Source: Candidatus Binatus soli (GTDB lineage Bacteria > Desulfobacterota > Binatia > Binatales > Binataceae). From it: a stretch of DNA of 64,000 bases. The DNA is taken from contig DLMJ01000050.1 of assembly GCA_002479255.1 (NCBI GenBank), forward strand, positions 8,498 to 72,497. The letters run 5' to 3'. The translations under genes and the position numbers were made by a program. The notes beneath the pieces were generated by a model. The model was not told the DNA's origin and made no database searches. It saw nothing but the letters and a program-made list of their open reading frames with translations. Position 1 is the first letter of the stretch. Each line of letters begins with the position of its first letter. This document shows positions 15,718 to 24,577 of this stretch, piece after piece.

Positions 15718-16763
15718 AGCGAAAGCGGTCTCCGGCCTTCGCGGCGCAGCATGTAGATAAAGAACGGGCCGCCGCAGAGCGCGGTGATCGCGCCGACGGG
15801 AATTTCGGCCGGGGCGATTGCGACCCGCGCGACCAAATCTGCCGCGACCATGAATGCCGCGCCGCCTATCAGCGACGCGGGCAGAAGCAGCCGATGATCC
15901 GCGCCGAACACCAATCTCAAAGTATGCGGAACGATCAGTCCGACGAACGAAATGATTCCGCTGACGGAGACCGCGGCACCGATCATGACCGAGGTCGCGA
16001 TGAAGATCGTGCGCCGAAGGCGGTCCACGTCAACGCCAAGTTCGGCGGCCGACTCGTCGCCGAGACTAAGCAGATTCAGATCGCGAGCTTGAAACATCAG
16101 CACGGCGAAGCCGGCCAGCCCCAAACCCGCGACGCCCGCCGCTTCGCGATAGGTCGGCGCCTCGAGGCTGCCCATCAGCCAGAACAGAATGCTGTGCGCG
16201 TAGTAGAAGTTGACGACGCTGTTCACGAGCATGATTGCCGCGCCCCAGAACGCGTTGAAGATGACGCCGACCAGCAGCAGCGTGAATGGTTCAAGCTGGC
16301 CGTCAACCATCGCGAGCCGATAAACCGCCACGGTCGAGAGCAGCGCCGCGCCAAATGCGCACAGTGGGACGGCCGCCTCGCCGCCGCCGAGTTTCGCGGA
16401 CATCACGAGCGCAAGTATCGCGCCGAGCGCGCCGCCGCCGGAGATTCCGAGGATGCCGCCCTCTGCCAGCGGGTTCCTCACGAGCGCTTGCAGAGCCGTT
16501 CCGACCGCAGCCAGCATCGCGCCGACGATTACACCCATCAGCACCCGCGGCAATCGGGCGCCGAAGAAAATCGCGTGATCGGGACTGGTGGGATCGGAAA
16601 ATGCGCGCGTGAGGCTGATATGCGCGCTGCCAAACAGCGCGGCTGCGACCGCGCAAACAATCAGCAGAATTGCGAGCGCGGCCAGTATCGAAAGCAGCCG
16701 GGTGCGCGTCAGGTGCGCGGTGGAGTTGCGCTGCGGCGCAGGATTGCCGGCGGTCGGATTCAC
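15714..16763 (-). CDS. FecCD/BtuC-type ABC transporter permease
   Basis: A 349-residue permease with about ten membrane helices. FecCD family landmarks include RLPRVLMGVIVGAMLAAVG with LQALVRNPLAEGGILG, the coupling region GDESAAELGVDV and FVGLIVPH. A longer open frame extends to 17024, but the GTG at 16763 overlaps the stop of the binding-protein gene (GTGA) and gives the normal N-terminus. The extra residues would lie wholly inside the upstream gene. It forms the channel of a vitamin B12, heme or siderophore importer. Confidence 0.9.
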   Translation of the reverse strand: MNPTAGNPAPQRNSTAHLTRTRLLSILAALAILLIVCAVAAALFGSAHISLTRAFSDPTSPDHAIFFGARLPRVLMGVIVGAMLAAVGTALQALVRNPLAEGGILGISGGGALGAILALVMSAKLGGGEAAVPLCAFGAALLSTVAVYRLAMVDGQLEPFTLLLVGVIFNAFWGAAIMLVNSVVNFYYAHSILFWLMGSLEAPTYREAAGVAGLGLAGFAVLMFQARDLNLLSLGDESAAELGVDVDRLRRTIFIATSVMIGAAVSVSGIISFVGLIVPHTLRLVFGADHRLLLPASLIGGAAFMVAADLVARVAIAPAEIPVGAITALCGGPFFIYMLRREGRRPLSL

Positions 16764-17629
16764 TGGTGGGCACCGCCGGCGGCGCGATCCCATGCCTCGG
16801 GATGAATCATCCGCGCGATTATCTCGAGCGACTGCCCCACGCGCGGGCCGGCATGGAGAATGGGATCCACCGCATAGCCGAAGACGCGATGGTCGCGCAC
16901 CGCCGGAATCGCCGGATATTTTCCCCAGAAGTCGCTCGACGACGACGGATCGGTGCCCATCGAACCGTCGAGGACGACCTGGGGACGCATCGCGATTATG
17001 TACTCCATGCTCAGGTGCGGCCACTGCTCGCCGACGTCCGCAGCGATGTTGTCGGCGCGCGCTATGCGCATGATCTCATCGAGATAAGTGCCCGCCCCCA
17101 CCGCGACGATCGGCTGATGACCGACGAGCATCAACGCAGGCTCCGGCTTTACGTTTGCGAGGCGATTTTGGACTGCGGCGATCTGCGCCTGAATCCGCGC
17201 GACGAGCTGATGCGCTTCGCGCTGGCGATTGATTCGCGCACCCACCGTTTCGATACTGGTTTCGATTTGTTGCAAAGAGTCGTCGCTGACCAGCAGCACC
17301 GGATAACCCATCGAATTCAACGCGCGAATCTGGCGCACGTCCGATGACAGTTCAAGTCCGACGACCAGCGTCGGGCGCAGCGCGATGATCGCTTCGAGAT
17401 TCGGAGTCAGAAAGGAACCGACCCGCGGCAGATCGCGCACCTGCGGAGGGTAGTCACAATACTGCGAGACGCCGACGACGTCGGGACCCGCGCCCAGCGC
17501 GAACAGTGTCTCCGTTACCGAGGGCGCCAGCGACACGATCCGCATCCGAGCGGCCGCGTTCGCCGGCGACGCGAGCGCCAGAGCATACACGCACAGCGCG
17601 GCGGCGGCCGCGAGTCGATACAAACCCAC
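16760..17629 (-). CDS. Periplasmic binding protein of a BtuF/FhuD-type importer
   Basis: A 289-residue substrate-binding protein. Residues 1-26 form a cleavable signal peptide (ALALASPANAAA). The mature protein begins RIVSLAPSVTETLFALGAG, the typical opening of class III (TroA-like/BtuF) binding proteins, and contains VGVSQYCDYP close to the BtuF ligand-binding loop. It heads a btuF-btuC-btuD-type operon. Cobalamin is the favoured ligand because of the RIVSLAPS...GVSxYCxYP pattern. I saw no cobalamin riboswitch in the 105 bases upstream, so heme or another chelate is possible. Confidence 0.85.
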   Translation of the reverse strand: MGLYRLAAAAALCVYALALASPANAAARMRIVSLAPSVTETLFALGAGPDVVGVSQYCDYPPQVRDLPRVGSFLTPNLEAIIALRPTLVVGLELSSDVRQIRALNSMGYPVLLVSDDSLQQIETSIETVGARINRQREAHQLVARIQAQIAAVQNRLANVKPEPALMLVGHQPIVAVGAGTYLDEIMRIARADNIAADVGEQWPHLSMEYIIAMRPQVVLDGSMGTDPSSSSDFWGKYPAIPAVRDHRVFGYAVDPILHAGPRVGQSLEIIARMIHPEAWDRAAGGAHQ

Positions 17630-17734
17630 ATCGCGAAACTACCTGATCGTACCGGCGCCGGTAAGCGCAACCTCGCGCTTTGTTGCATCCGCTCGACGCG
17701 CTCAACTAGCCTCGTCGGGACGGGGAGAATCGCT

Positions 17735-19558
17735 GTGCTCAAGATCGCCGTTTGCATCAAGCAGATACCGCTAATCGAGGAAGCCAACTTCGACTCCACG
17801 ACCAAGACCATCAAGCGCGACGGGCCCAGTGTGATCAGCGCGTTCGATCTGCGCGCGATCTCGCTCGCCGTCGAGCTGAAAAATCGCCACGGCGCCGAGA
17901 CTACTGTCGTCACGATGGGGCCGCCGCAGGCGCGCGACGCGCTGGTGGATGCGCTCGCGATGGGAATGGACCGCGCGGTGCATCTGGAAGACCGCGCTTT
18001 CGCGGGTGCGGACACGCTCGCAACGGCGCGTGCGCTTGCGATTTGGCTGGCGCGCGGAAACTTCGATCTCATCCTGCTCGGCAAGTATTCGCTCGATGCG
18101 GAGACGGGGCAGGTCGGCGCCGAGATCGCGGAACTAATCGGCGCCGCGCAGATAACCGGCGCGCGAAAGCTGGAACTCGACGGCCGCCGGCTTCGCGCCG
18201 AGCGTGAAAGCGACGAAGGATTCGAGGAAATCGAGGCCGGGATGCCCGCGGTCATCACCTGCGCCGAGCGCATCGCACAGCCCGTCAAGGTGAAGCCGGG
18301 TGCTTCCGAGGAGGCAAAGACCGGGCCGATCCAATCCGTGCGCGCAGCGGAGCTCGGCGCCGATCCGAAAGAATTCGGACTCGCGGGTTCGCCGACGTGG
18401 GTGCAGGAGGTCCGCGTCGTCACGACGCCGAAGACCGAATGTAAATTTATCGACTCGACCGACGCCGAACGCGCCGCGGCCGAGGTGATGTCGGCGCTCG
18501 AAACAATCGGCGCGCTCAACCCGCGCGCGCACAATCGCCGTTCGATCGGAACGGCGCGGCGCGCGGGCAATCGTAATCATGACCTGTGGATCGTGTGCGA
18601 GACCGACCTTGAAGGCCGCGTCACGCGCGGCACGCTCGAACTGCTTTCACGCGGCGACGAACTCGCGTCGCGATTGGGCGGCGCGATGGCCGCGGTGGGA
18701 TTTGACCGCGCCGTCGCGCGACACGCGGGGCTGCTGGCGAGTTTCGGCGCCGACCAGGTGCTTATGATCGAGCATCCGGCGCTGGTTTCGTACACCCCCG
18801 AGGCCGCCGCTGAGGCTGTTGCGAAGCTCGTTTCGATGCACGCGCCGTGGGGAATTTTGATTGGCGCCACCGAGCGCGGGCGCGACTGGGGGCCTCGGCT
18901 GGCCGCGCGGCTGGGCTTGGGGCTCACCGGCGATGCGATCGATATCGAGCTCGACTCGGAGAATCGGATGGTCGCGCTCAAGCCGGCTTTCGGCGGCAAC
19001 ATCGTCGCGTCGATTTACTCGAAAACGTTTCCGCAGATGGCGACGGTGCGGCCGGGCGTGTTCGAACTCGCGGAGCCATCGGAAGCCAGGGAAGCCGAAA
19101 TTCGGATCGCGCGTCCTGAGCTGAGCCCGCCGAAAAGCAGGCTCATAAAGGCGCACGCGATCCTCGATACCACCATTGCGCCGCTCGAAGGCGCCGAAGT
19201 TGTCGTTGGCATCGGCACGGGAATCGGTGGACCTGACGGCGTCGCGAAAGCCGCCGCGTTCGCGCGAGTGCTCGGCGCCGCGATGTGCGCGACGCGGCGC
19301 GTGACGGACAATGGATGGGCGCCGCGGCAGTTGCAGGTCGGGTTAACCGGCAAATCGATCGATCCGCGCCTGTATATTGCGATTGGGGTGCGCGGCGCGC
19401 CCAACCATACCTGCGGTCTCAAGCGCGCGGATACCATCGTCGCGATCAACAACGATGCCGACGCGCTGATCTTCGAGCGCGCGAATATAGGGTTGGTCGC
19501 CGATTGGGATACCATCCTGCCCGCTTTGCAGAATGCCTTCCAGCGGCGCCTTCAATGA
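17735..19558 (+). CDS. EtfB-EtfA fusion electron transfer flavoprotein
   Basis: A 607-residue single-chain ETF. Residues 1-250 are an EtfB module starting KIAVCIKQIPLIEEANFD. Residues from about 285 to the end are EtfA, with an FAD-binding domain near TVVGIGTGIGGPDG-like and QVGLTGKSIDP sequences. Two family positions are altered relative to the canonical pair at 34-36 kb. EtfB has ISAFDLRAIS instead of INPFCEIAIEEA, and the EtfA loop reads GVRGAPNH where the usual sequence is GISGAIQH. It carries electrons between dehydrogenases and an acceptor. The changed loop suggests a different partner or redox tuning. Start is GTG. It is divergent from the btuF gene. Confidence 0.85.
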   Translation: MLKIAVCIKQIPLIEEANFDSTTKTIKRDGPSVISAFDLRAISLAVELKNRHGAETTVVTMGPPQARDALVDALAMGMDRAVHLEDRAFAGADTLATARALAIWLARGNFDLILLGKYSLDAETGQVGAEIAELIGAAQITGARKLELDGRRLRAERESDEGFEEIEAGMPAVITCAERIAQPVKVKPGASEEAKTGPIQSVRAAELGADPKEFGLAGSPTWVQEVRVVTTPKTECKFIDSTDAERAAAEVMSALETIGALNPRAHNRRSIGTARRAGNRNHDLWIVCETDLEGRVTRGTLELLSRGDELASRLGGAMAAVGFDRAVARHAGLLASFGADQVLMIEHPALVSYTPEAAAEAVAKLVSMHAPWGILIGATERGRDWGPRLAARLGLGLTGDAIDIELDSENRMVALKPAFGGNIVASIYSKTFPQMATVRPGVFELAEPSEAREAEIRIARPELSPPKSRLIKAHAILDTTIAPLEGAEVVVGIGTGIGGPDGVAKAAAFARVLGAAMCATRRVTDNGWAPRQLQVGLTGKSIDPRLYIAIGVRGAPNHTCGLKRADTIVAINNDADALIFERANIGLVADWDTILPALQNAFQRRLQ

Positions 19559-19568
19559 TCGGCTACAA

Positions 19569-20642
19569 CTACGCGCGGATTTCGTAGAGCGCCGAAAACA
19601 TATCCCCGACTTGCAGGCGGCGAAAGTGCTTGAACCCCGCCGCGGCGACAAGCTCGCGCGCTTTTGCCTCGCCCATGCACGCGCCGATTCCCGCGCCGCC
19701 GTGCGCCAGCGATACCGTCATGCAGTACAGCGTGCTTATCGAATACATCAGCCGCCCCATCGGATTGATGTTGTCTTCGAGATTCGACGACACGTTTACC
19801 TCGACCATCAGGTAAGTGCCGTCGGGTTTGAGCGCAGCTCGAATCGATTTCAGCAGCGCCTCCGGATCGACGGAGTCATGCACCACGTCGAAGGTCGAGA
19901 TGAAATCGAATTGCGCGGCCGGCAGCCTGGTGCAATCAACGAGGTCAAACTTGATTCTGTCCCCCAGACCGGCGGCTTTCGCGTTTGCACGCGCGCGCTC
20001 CACCGATCCAAGGTGCGCGTCGAAGCCGAAAACCTGGGCCTTGGGAAATGCGGATGCGATCGCGATCGACGCGCGGCCGCTGCCACAGCCAACGTCCAGC
20101 GACGACCCGCCTTCGCTCAGCTTCGCGACCACTTGCGGCATCGCCGGCAGCCACTTGCGAATCAACTGATGCCGGAATAGCGAGGCTGACGAACGCTCCA
20201 TCGCCTCCCACGTCTCGGGCGGATACTCGCTCTGCGATACGCCGCCCCCGTTCTTGAATGACGCCATCACTTTCGGCGCAATCGACACATGAGGGACGAT
20301 CATTTCGATAAAGCCGCCGGCGAAAAACGGCGAGTCGTCGCGCGCCAGCACCATCGCATGCTCCGCCGGCATCGCGTAGGTCTTCGCCGAGGCGTCGTAA
20401 TTCACGTACCCGGCCGCCGTCATCGCACTGAGCCATTCGCGCAGATACCGCTCGCTGAGTCCCGTCCGATCCGCAAGCGCCGCGCTGGTGACGGCGCCCG
20501 CTTCGGCCAGCGCGCTGAAGATTCCCAGCCGATCGCCGATATAGCTCAGCGGCCCGAGCATCGCGGCGCCGATGTCGTTGTATACCTGCATCGAGAATTG
20601 CTTGATCTTGTCCCAATCGAGCTGCTGTTTTTCGCCGGCCAT
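19569..20642 (-). CDS. SAM-dependent methyltransferase with winged-helix N-terminus
   Basis: A 357-residue protein. Residues 30-110 form a helical winged-helix dimerisation domain (LADRTGLSERYLREWLSAM), and residues 165-350 a class I methyltransferase with motif I SLDVGCGSGRASIAIA and FDVVHDSVDPEALL. The layout resembles plant-type or rebeccamycin O-methyltransferases, and also the animal/bacterial Rv2258c-like group. The start at 20642 is supported by CGGAGG 7 bases upstream; the longer frame adds 14 residues without a site. It ends 11 bases from the EtfB-EtfA stop, tail to tail. Confidence 0.85.
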   Translation of the reverse strand: MAGEKQQLDWDKIKQFSMQVYNDIGAAMLGPLSYIGDRLGIFSALAEAGAVTSAALADRTGLSERYLREWLSAMTAAGYVNYDASAKTYAMPAEHAMVLARDDSPFFAGGFIEMIVPHVSIAPKVMASFKNGGGVSQSEYPPETWEAMERSSASLFRHQLIRKWLPAMPQVVAKLSEGGSSLDVGCGSGRASIAIASAFPKAQVFGFDAHLGSVERARANAKAAGLGDRIKFDLVDCTRLPAAQFDFISTFDVVHDSVDPEALLKSIRAALKPDGTYLMVEVNVSSNLEDNINPMGRLMYSISTLYCMTVSLAHGGAGIGACMGEAKARELVAAAGFKHFRRLQVGDMFSALYEIRA

Positions 20643-20724
20643 CGTTTTCCTCCGGATACGCGCAGTATCTATCGATTCAGGCATCCCCGGCTAGGCTTCC
20701 AGATGCTTGGGGCTTCTGACCCGG

Positions 20725-23061
20725 CTACTTTTCGGGGGCCGCGCGCTGTTCTTCAGGCCTGACTTGCGGGTCGGCGAACATCGAGAGCTGAACCGGCTTG
20801 CCCTCGTCTTCCGCGGCTGGCGCGAACAGACCGGGCCGCTCGACAAACACCTGGAATTTTTCAAAAAGGTCGGCAAGCTTGGCTTGGTAGTACTCGACGT
20901 TTTCGTCGGGATTGTCCGGATCGTACTCCGCCGCCATCTTCGCGAATTCGTTTACCGCCGCACGCGCGCCGCGCCCGGTGACGTAGTATGAAATTTGATC
21001 GCCGGCAAGGTACGGCCGCTCGGCCTTGAGCGCAAGCTCGTAGGCCGCCGCGGGATTGCGGCTGTTGTCACCGATCTTGTGGCGATAAGTGTCGAGCGAA
21101 TCCTGGATCGTCTCGGTCTTCATCAGATCGGCGATTCCTATTTCGTGGCGGGCCAGACGCGCGCGATAGTCGTCATGGAGTTTCGGAATTTCTCTGCGTC
21201 GATCCTCCAGCAGCATGCGGAACATCTCTTCCATGAAGCGGCGCTGGAAGCGTTCGAGTCCCCGCGAGCGCAGCCCCGAACCGCGAATGGTCATCTTTCC
21301 CGTCTCATCCAGCAGGACGTAATTTTTCATTTTGTAGGAGAACATCGCGCGGTAACGACCGTCGATCTCCAGCCGGATTCCCTCGGGCATAATCGCCCCG
21401 ACCTGCTCCAGGAGCCTGTCCGCGCCTTCCTCGCTGGCGGCATCGGGAGGCGGCACGAAATAGATTCCGTCGGTATCGACCTCGATAACCTGCGCGTCGT
21501 GCTCCTCGAGTTTCGCCACTGCGCGCTGAATCAGATCGCGTCCGCGCTTCGTCAATGCGTTGGCCGCGCCGAAGTCATTGAAATGGCCGAGCGAAAAACC
21601 CAGGTAACCGTAAAATGAATTGATGAGGATCTTGAACGTCTGCTGGAGCGCGTCGGCGTTGCGCCGCTCGATACCCTTGAGTCCGCGCGCGAGCGCCTTG
21701 GCCTGCACCCGGAAGCTGCGCAGATCGCCAAGCATCTTGAGGAACACGCCCAGCCGGTCAGCGGCCGGCGCATGCCGATATTGCAGCATCAACGACGGAT
21801 ACAGCGACGTCACGTCACAGTGAAGGACACCGTGGGCGACACCGCATCGGCGAATCTCCGTGTAGCCGCCCGCGACCGGGCTCGGCGCCGACGGCTCGGG
21901 AATGGAATGCCCCGCCGCCAGATACGCGCGCATCATGAGCGCGTCAATCTTGGTCGCATTCCCGCGCAGCACCGCGCTCTGGTACGAGTACGGGAATATC
22001 TGCGCTTGCACGAAGTAACTGGGAGACAGCGTCTGGGCCAGCGCGCGCGTCTCACGGGCATCGTCGAGCGCGTACTCGTAGAGCTTTTCCGGTTCGTGTT
22101 CGAAGTAGTGGCTGATTTTCGACGCATCGATATACACGCGATCCTTGCGCGCCAGCCCGAAATGTTGCGCAAGCTGCTTCAGCCCCAGGCTCTCCAGTTC
22201 GCGACTCGAAATATCGTAGTGCTGCGCGAGGATCCACGTATCTATGATGCTGCGGCCCGGGATGTCGTAGCGGCGGTAGGCGATCGATCGTTCCGCAATT
22301 TGCATGCGCGACGGGCGGGCACGAAGCTCGCCGCCATCGCGCCCCAGCTTGAGCTTCACCCCGTGGCGGCGCGCCCGCGTCTCCAGGTATTCGAGATCGA
22401 ACCGGAACAGATTGTGGCCCTCGACGACGTCGGGATCGCGATCCTGGACGATTCGCACCATCTCCTCCAGCATCGCGCGCTCGTCCATCTCGGTGCCCCT
22501 GAGCAAGCGCTCGAAACCGGTCGAGTCGGTGAGCGAGATCGCGATCACGCGATCGCCCTCGCGTGCCGCCGACGGAAACTCAAACCCCGGCGAGATATAG
22601 GTCTCGATATCGAGCTGGAGGCGGCGCAGCTCGCTGAAATCCATCCCGATGAAAAACGTCGTCCCGCTCAGCATCAGATGCTGCTCGACCGGATCGGTCA
22701 GCACCAGATACGGCGCGTCGGGCGCGTTGGGCGCCTTGCCTGTCACGTTCCTGAGATGGCGCTTGGCGGCTTCCAGAGCGTCGAGCGAGCCGAAGGTGAC
22801 GAGCACCCGGTAACGGAAATCGCCCTCGAGCGCGCGCGTCTCATGCACGGGCCTGAAAGCTTCGAGCAAGGCCAAATCCTCGACGAGCAGAAATGACTGA
22901 ATCGGACGGCGCTCGCGCGCAAGCCTGCCCGACAGGCGCCGGTAAACGTCGATCTCGGTCTTCGAAGCGATCTCGACCGCGACCACGCCCGGATCGGCGG
23001 GATCGCCGAACAGCAGGCGGTTGCTGTAAAACTGCGCCGAAATCTCCTGGTAAGTAGTCAT
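20725..23061 (-). CDS. Family B DNA polymerase with 3'-5' exonuclease
   Basis: A 778-residue B-family polymerase. Exonuclease motifs are DIET at 151-154, EGHNLFRFD near 214-222 and YALDDARE. Polymerase motif A is CDVTSLYPS near 415, motif B is KILINSFYGYLGF near 480 and motif C is VDTDGIYF near 527. All catalytic acids are present, so both activities are expected. It is not obviously the E. coli Pol II type: the order fits the shorter archaeal-like polymerases found in some Acidobacteria and Desulfobacterota. The start at MTTYQEIS avoids running into the upstream membrane gene. Likely role: repair or translesion synthesis, beside the normal Pol III. Confidence 0.9.
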   Translation of the reverse strand: MTTYQEISAQFYSNRLLFGDPADPGVVAVEIASKTEIDVYRRLSGRLARERRPIQSFLLVEDLALLEAFRPVHETRALEGDFRYRVLVTFGSLDALEAAKRHLRNVTGKAPNAPDAPYLVLTDPVEQHLMLSGTTFFIGMDFSELRRLQLDIETYISPGFEFPSAAREGDRVIAISLTDSTGFERLLRGTEMDERAMLEEMVRIVQDRDPDVVEGHNLFRFDLEYLETRARRHGVKLKLGRDGGELRARPSRMQIAERSIAYRRYDIPGRSIIDTWILAQHYDISSRELESLGLKQLAQHFGLARKDRVYIDASKISHYFEHEPEKLYEYALDDARETRALAQTLSPSYFVQAQIFPYSYQSAVLRGNATKIDALMMRAYLAAGHSIPEPSAPSPVAGGYTEIRRCGVAHGVLHCDVTSLYPSLMLQYRHAPAADRLGVFLKMLGDLRSFRVQAKALARGLKGIERRNADALQQTFKILINSFYGYLGFSLGHFNDFGAANALTKRGRDLIQRAVAKLEEHDAQVIEVDTDGIYFVPPPDAASEEGADRLLEQVGAIMPEGIRLEIDGRYRAMFSYKMKNYVLLDETGKMTIRGSGLRSRGLERFQRRFMEEMFRMLLEDRRREIPKLHDDYRARLARHEIGIADLMKTETIQDSLDTYRHKIGDNSRNPAAAYELALKAERPYLAGDQISYYVTGRGARAAVNEFAKMAAEYDPDNPDENVEYYQAKLADLFEKFQVFVERPGLFAPAAEDEGKPVQLSMFADPQVRPEEQRAAPEK

Positions 23062-23128
23062 CGCGACCCGCGTCCGTCGATTGTGCACCCGCAAGCTCGC
23101 GTCAGACAACGCGTCCTCGCGCGTAGAT

Positions 23129-24217
23129 TCAGAGCGTGCCGAGGTACCAAAGGCCAACCAGAAAGATCGCGTATGCGGCTGCGCCGATCATCAGCGTCGG
23201 AGTTCCGAGTTCCGAGTCGCGCAAGTTGATGTAAAGAATCGCTGCCGAAGCGAGCGCGATCGATCCCGCGAGCAGTTCGGGATTCGTCAGATGCCACGGC
23301 GAAAACACGAGCCCCAGTGCAACGGGGATGCACGACTGGAAGACCATCGCGCCGGTGATGTTGGCGAGCGCGAGATGGTCCTTGCCCTGGCGAATCCAGA
23401 CCACGGAGTTGTATTTCTCGGGCAGTTCGGTCGCGAGCGGGCTCAACATGAGCGAAAGTACGCCGGGATTCAGATGCGCATGCGCTGAGAACACGATGAT
23501 CTGATCGACAAACTCGACTGCACCGATCAGAATCGCGAGTACGCCTACGATTATTTGCGCGGCCGTCGCCGATGCGCGCGGCTCGAGCGGATTCCCGCGC
23601 AAAATCGACTCGAAATAAAGTCCGTGCTCGACCTCCGCGCCGACCGCGCGCTTGAGCCGCAGCATCACAACCGCGTAGCTCGCATACACTACCAGCAATG
23701 CGACTGCGAGGACGTGGCGAAGCACCGCGCCCATCTCGATTGTGCCTGCGATCACCACGCACAAAAAAACCGGAAAGAAGAATGCGAGATCCCGGCGCGC
23801 GTCCTCGCGTACCACTTTAAGCGCAATCCGTCCCCGACGCCTGCGAAATGCGAGCGCCGCAATGCCCATCACGAACATAGCCACCGTGGACAGCATCAGC
23901 GGTGCGCCGACAATCGCTCCAAGTCCGACCGCGGCATGCGCCGTCGCGGAGTCGCGCCCGGTCAACAGCGCGACCGCCGGGATGAACGTCTCCGGCAGCG
24001 CCGTTCCGACCGCGGCGAGCAGGCTCCCGACCGCGGCCTCAGCAATATGCAATCGATGCCCCGCCCATTCGACGCCATTGGTAAAAAGTTCCGAGCCTGC
24101 GAGGATTATCGCGAAGCTGAGCATCAGGATTATCGCGTGTATTGCCAAAATTCTGCTCAAAGGGGGGCGGAGCAGCGTCGAGAATAGAGAGGCCCGCTCG
24201 CGATTTCCAGCGCGCAC
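23129..24217 (-). CDS. Sodium/calcium exchanger family (CaCA) membrane protein
   Basis: A 362-residue membrane protein with about ten helices in two inverted halves. Each half carries the alpha-repeat of cation/calcium antiporters: AVGSLLAAVGTALPETFIPA in the first and MLSPLATELPEKYNSVVW in the second, both with the conserved acidic residue after the proline-rich turn. It probably exchanges Ca2+ or another cation for Na+ or H+. It lies upstream of the polymerase gene on the same strand, 67 bases apart, and diverges from rpoD. Confidence 0.85.
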   Translation of the reverse strand: MRAGNRERASLFSTLLRPPLSRILAIHAIILMLSFAIILAGSELFTNGVEWAGHRLHIAEAAVGSLLAAVGTALPETFIPAVALLTGRDSATAHAAVGLGAIVGAPLMLSTVAMFVMGIAALAFRRRRGRIALKVVREDARRDLAFFFPVFLCVVIAGTIEMGAVLRHVLAVALLVVYASYAVVMLRLKRAVGAEVEHGLYFESILRGNPLEPRASATAAQIIVGVLAILIGAVEFVDQIIVFSAHAHLNPGVLSLMLSPLATELPEKYNSVVWIRQGKDHLALANITGAMVFQSCIPVALGLVFSPWHLTNPELLAGSIALASAAILYINLRDSELGTPTLMIGAAAYAIFLVGLWYLGTL

Positions 24218-24577
24218 TCATTTTCCAGCACCTCGGTTCGAGTCGAAGGAAAAGATCGGCCGCAATGCAGCCAAACGGCCAAACGATGCGTATAATACCT
24301 GCAGCGGTCACCGACGAGCGCGGATTCGCGATAAGGCCGCACGGCAGAGCGTAATTCGCCCAATGATCGCGTGGCGAGGGCGATGCGTAAGTTGACTCTC
24401 ATCTTAGCGATCCTTACACTTGATTCTTTGGTGTGGTTCACTTGCCTTTGTATTCTCGTCTGTATAAATGAGGCTACTTGATTCCCGGCTCGCGGTCGCA
24501 ATGGCGGCCCGCATTGCGCGCCGATTTTCACGCATCGCATCGGCGGCCAACGCCCGCGCCAAACGGAAGCAAAACGA
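24218..24577 (+). other. Long rpoD upstream region
   Basis: This 360-base spacer between the exchanger and rpoD holds no convincing gene. It contains a good promoter at 24392-24420, a lone TATAAT at 24291 that could serve as another -10, and an AT-rich stretch to about 24470. The 150-base untranslated leader it implies shows no obvious hairpin. Confidence 0.5.
24392..24420 (+). promoter_or_regulatory. Sigma-70 promoter for rpoD
   Basis: TTGACT at 24392-24397 and TACACT at 24415-24420 are separated by 17 bases. Both hexamers match the sigma-70 consensus well. Transcription would start near 24427, about 150 bases before the rpoD start codon. Confidence 0.65.

Noticed and set aside
17630..17734. 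Cobalamin riboswitch ahead of the btuF-type gene
   Set aside because: The spacer is only 105 bases and no B12-box pattern was seen on the minus strand.
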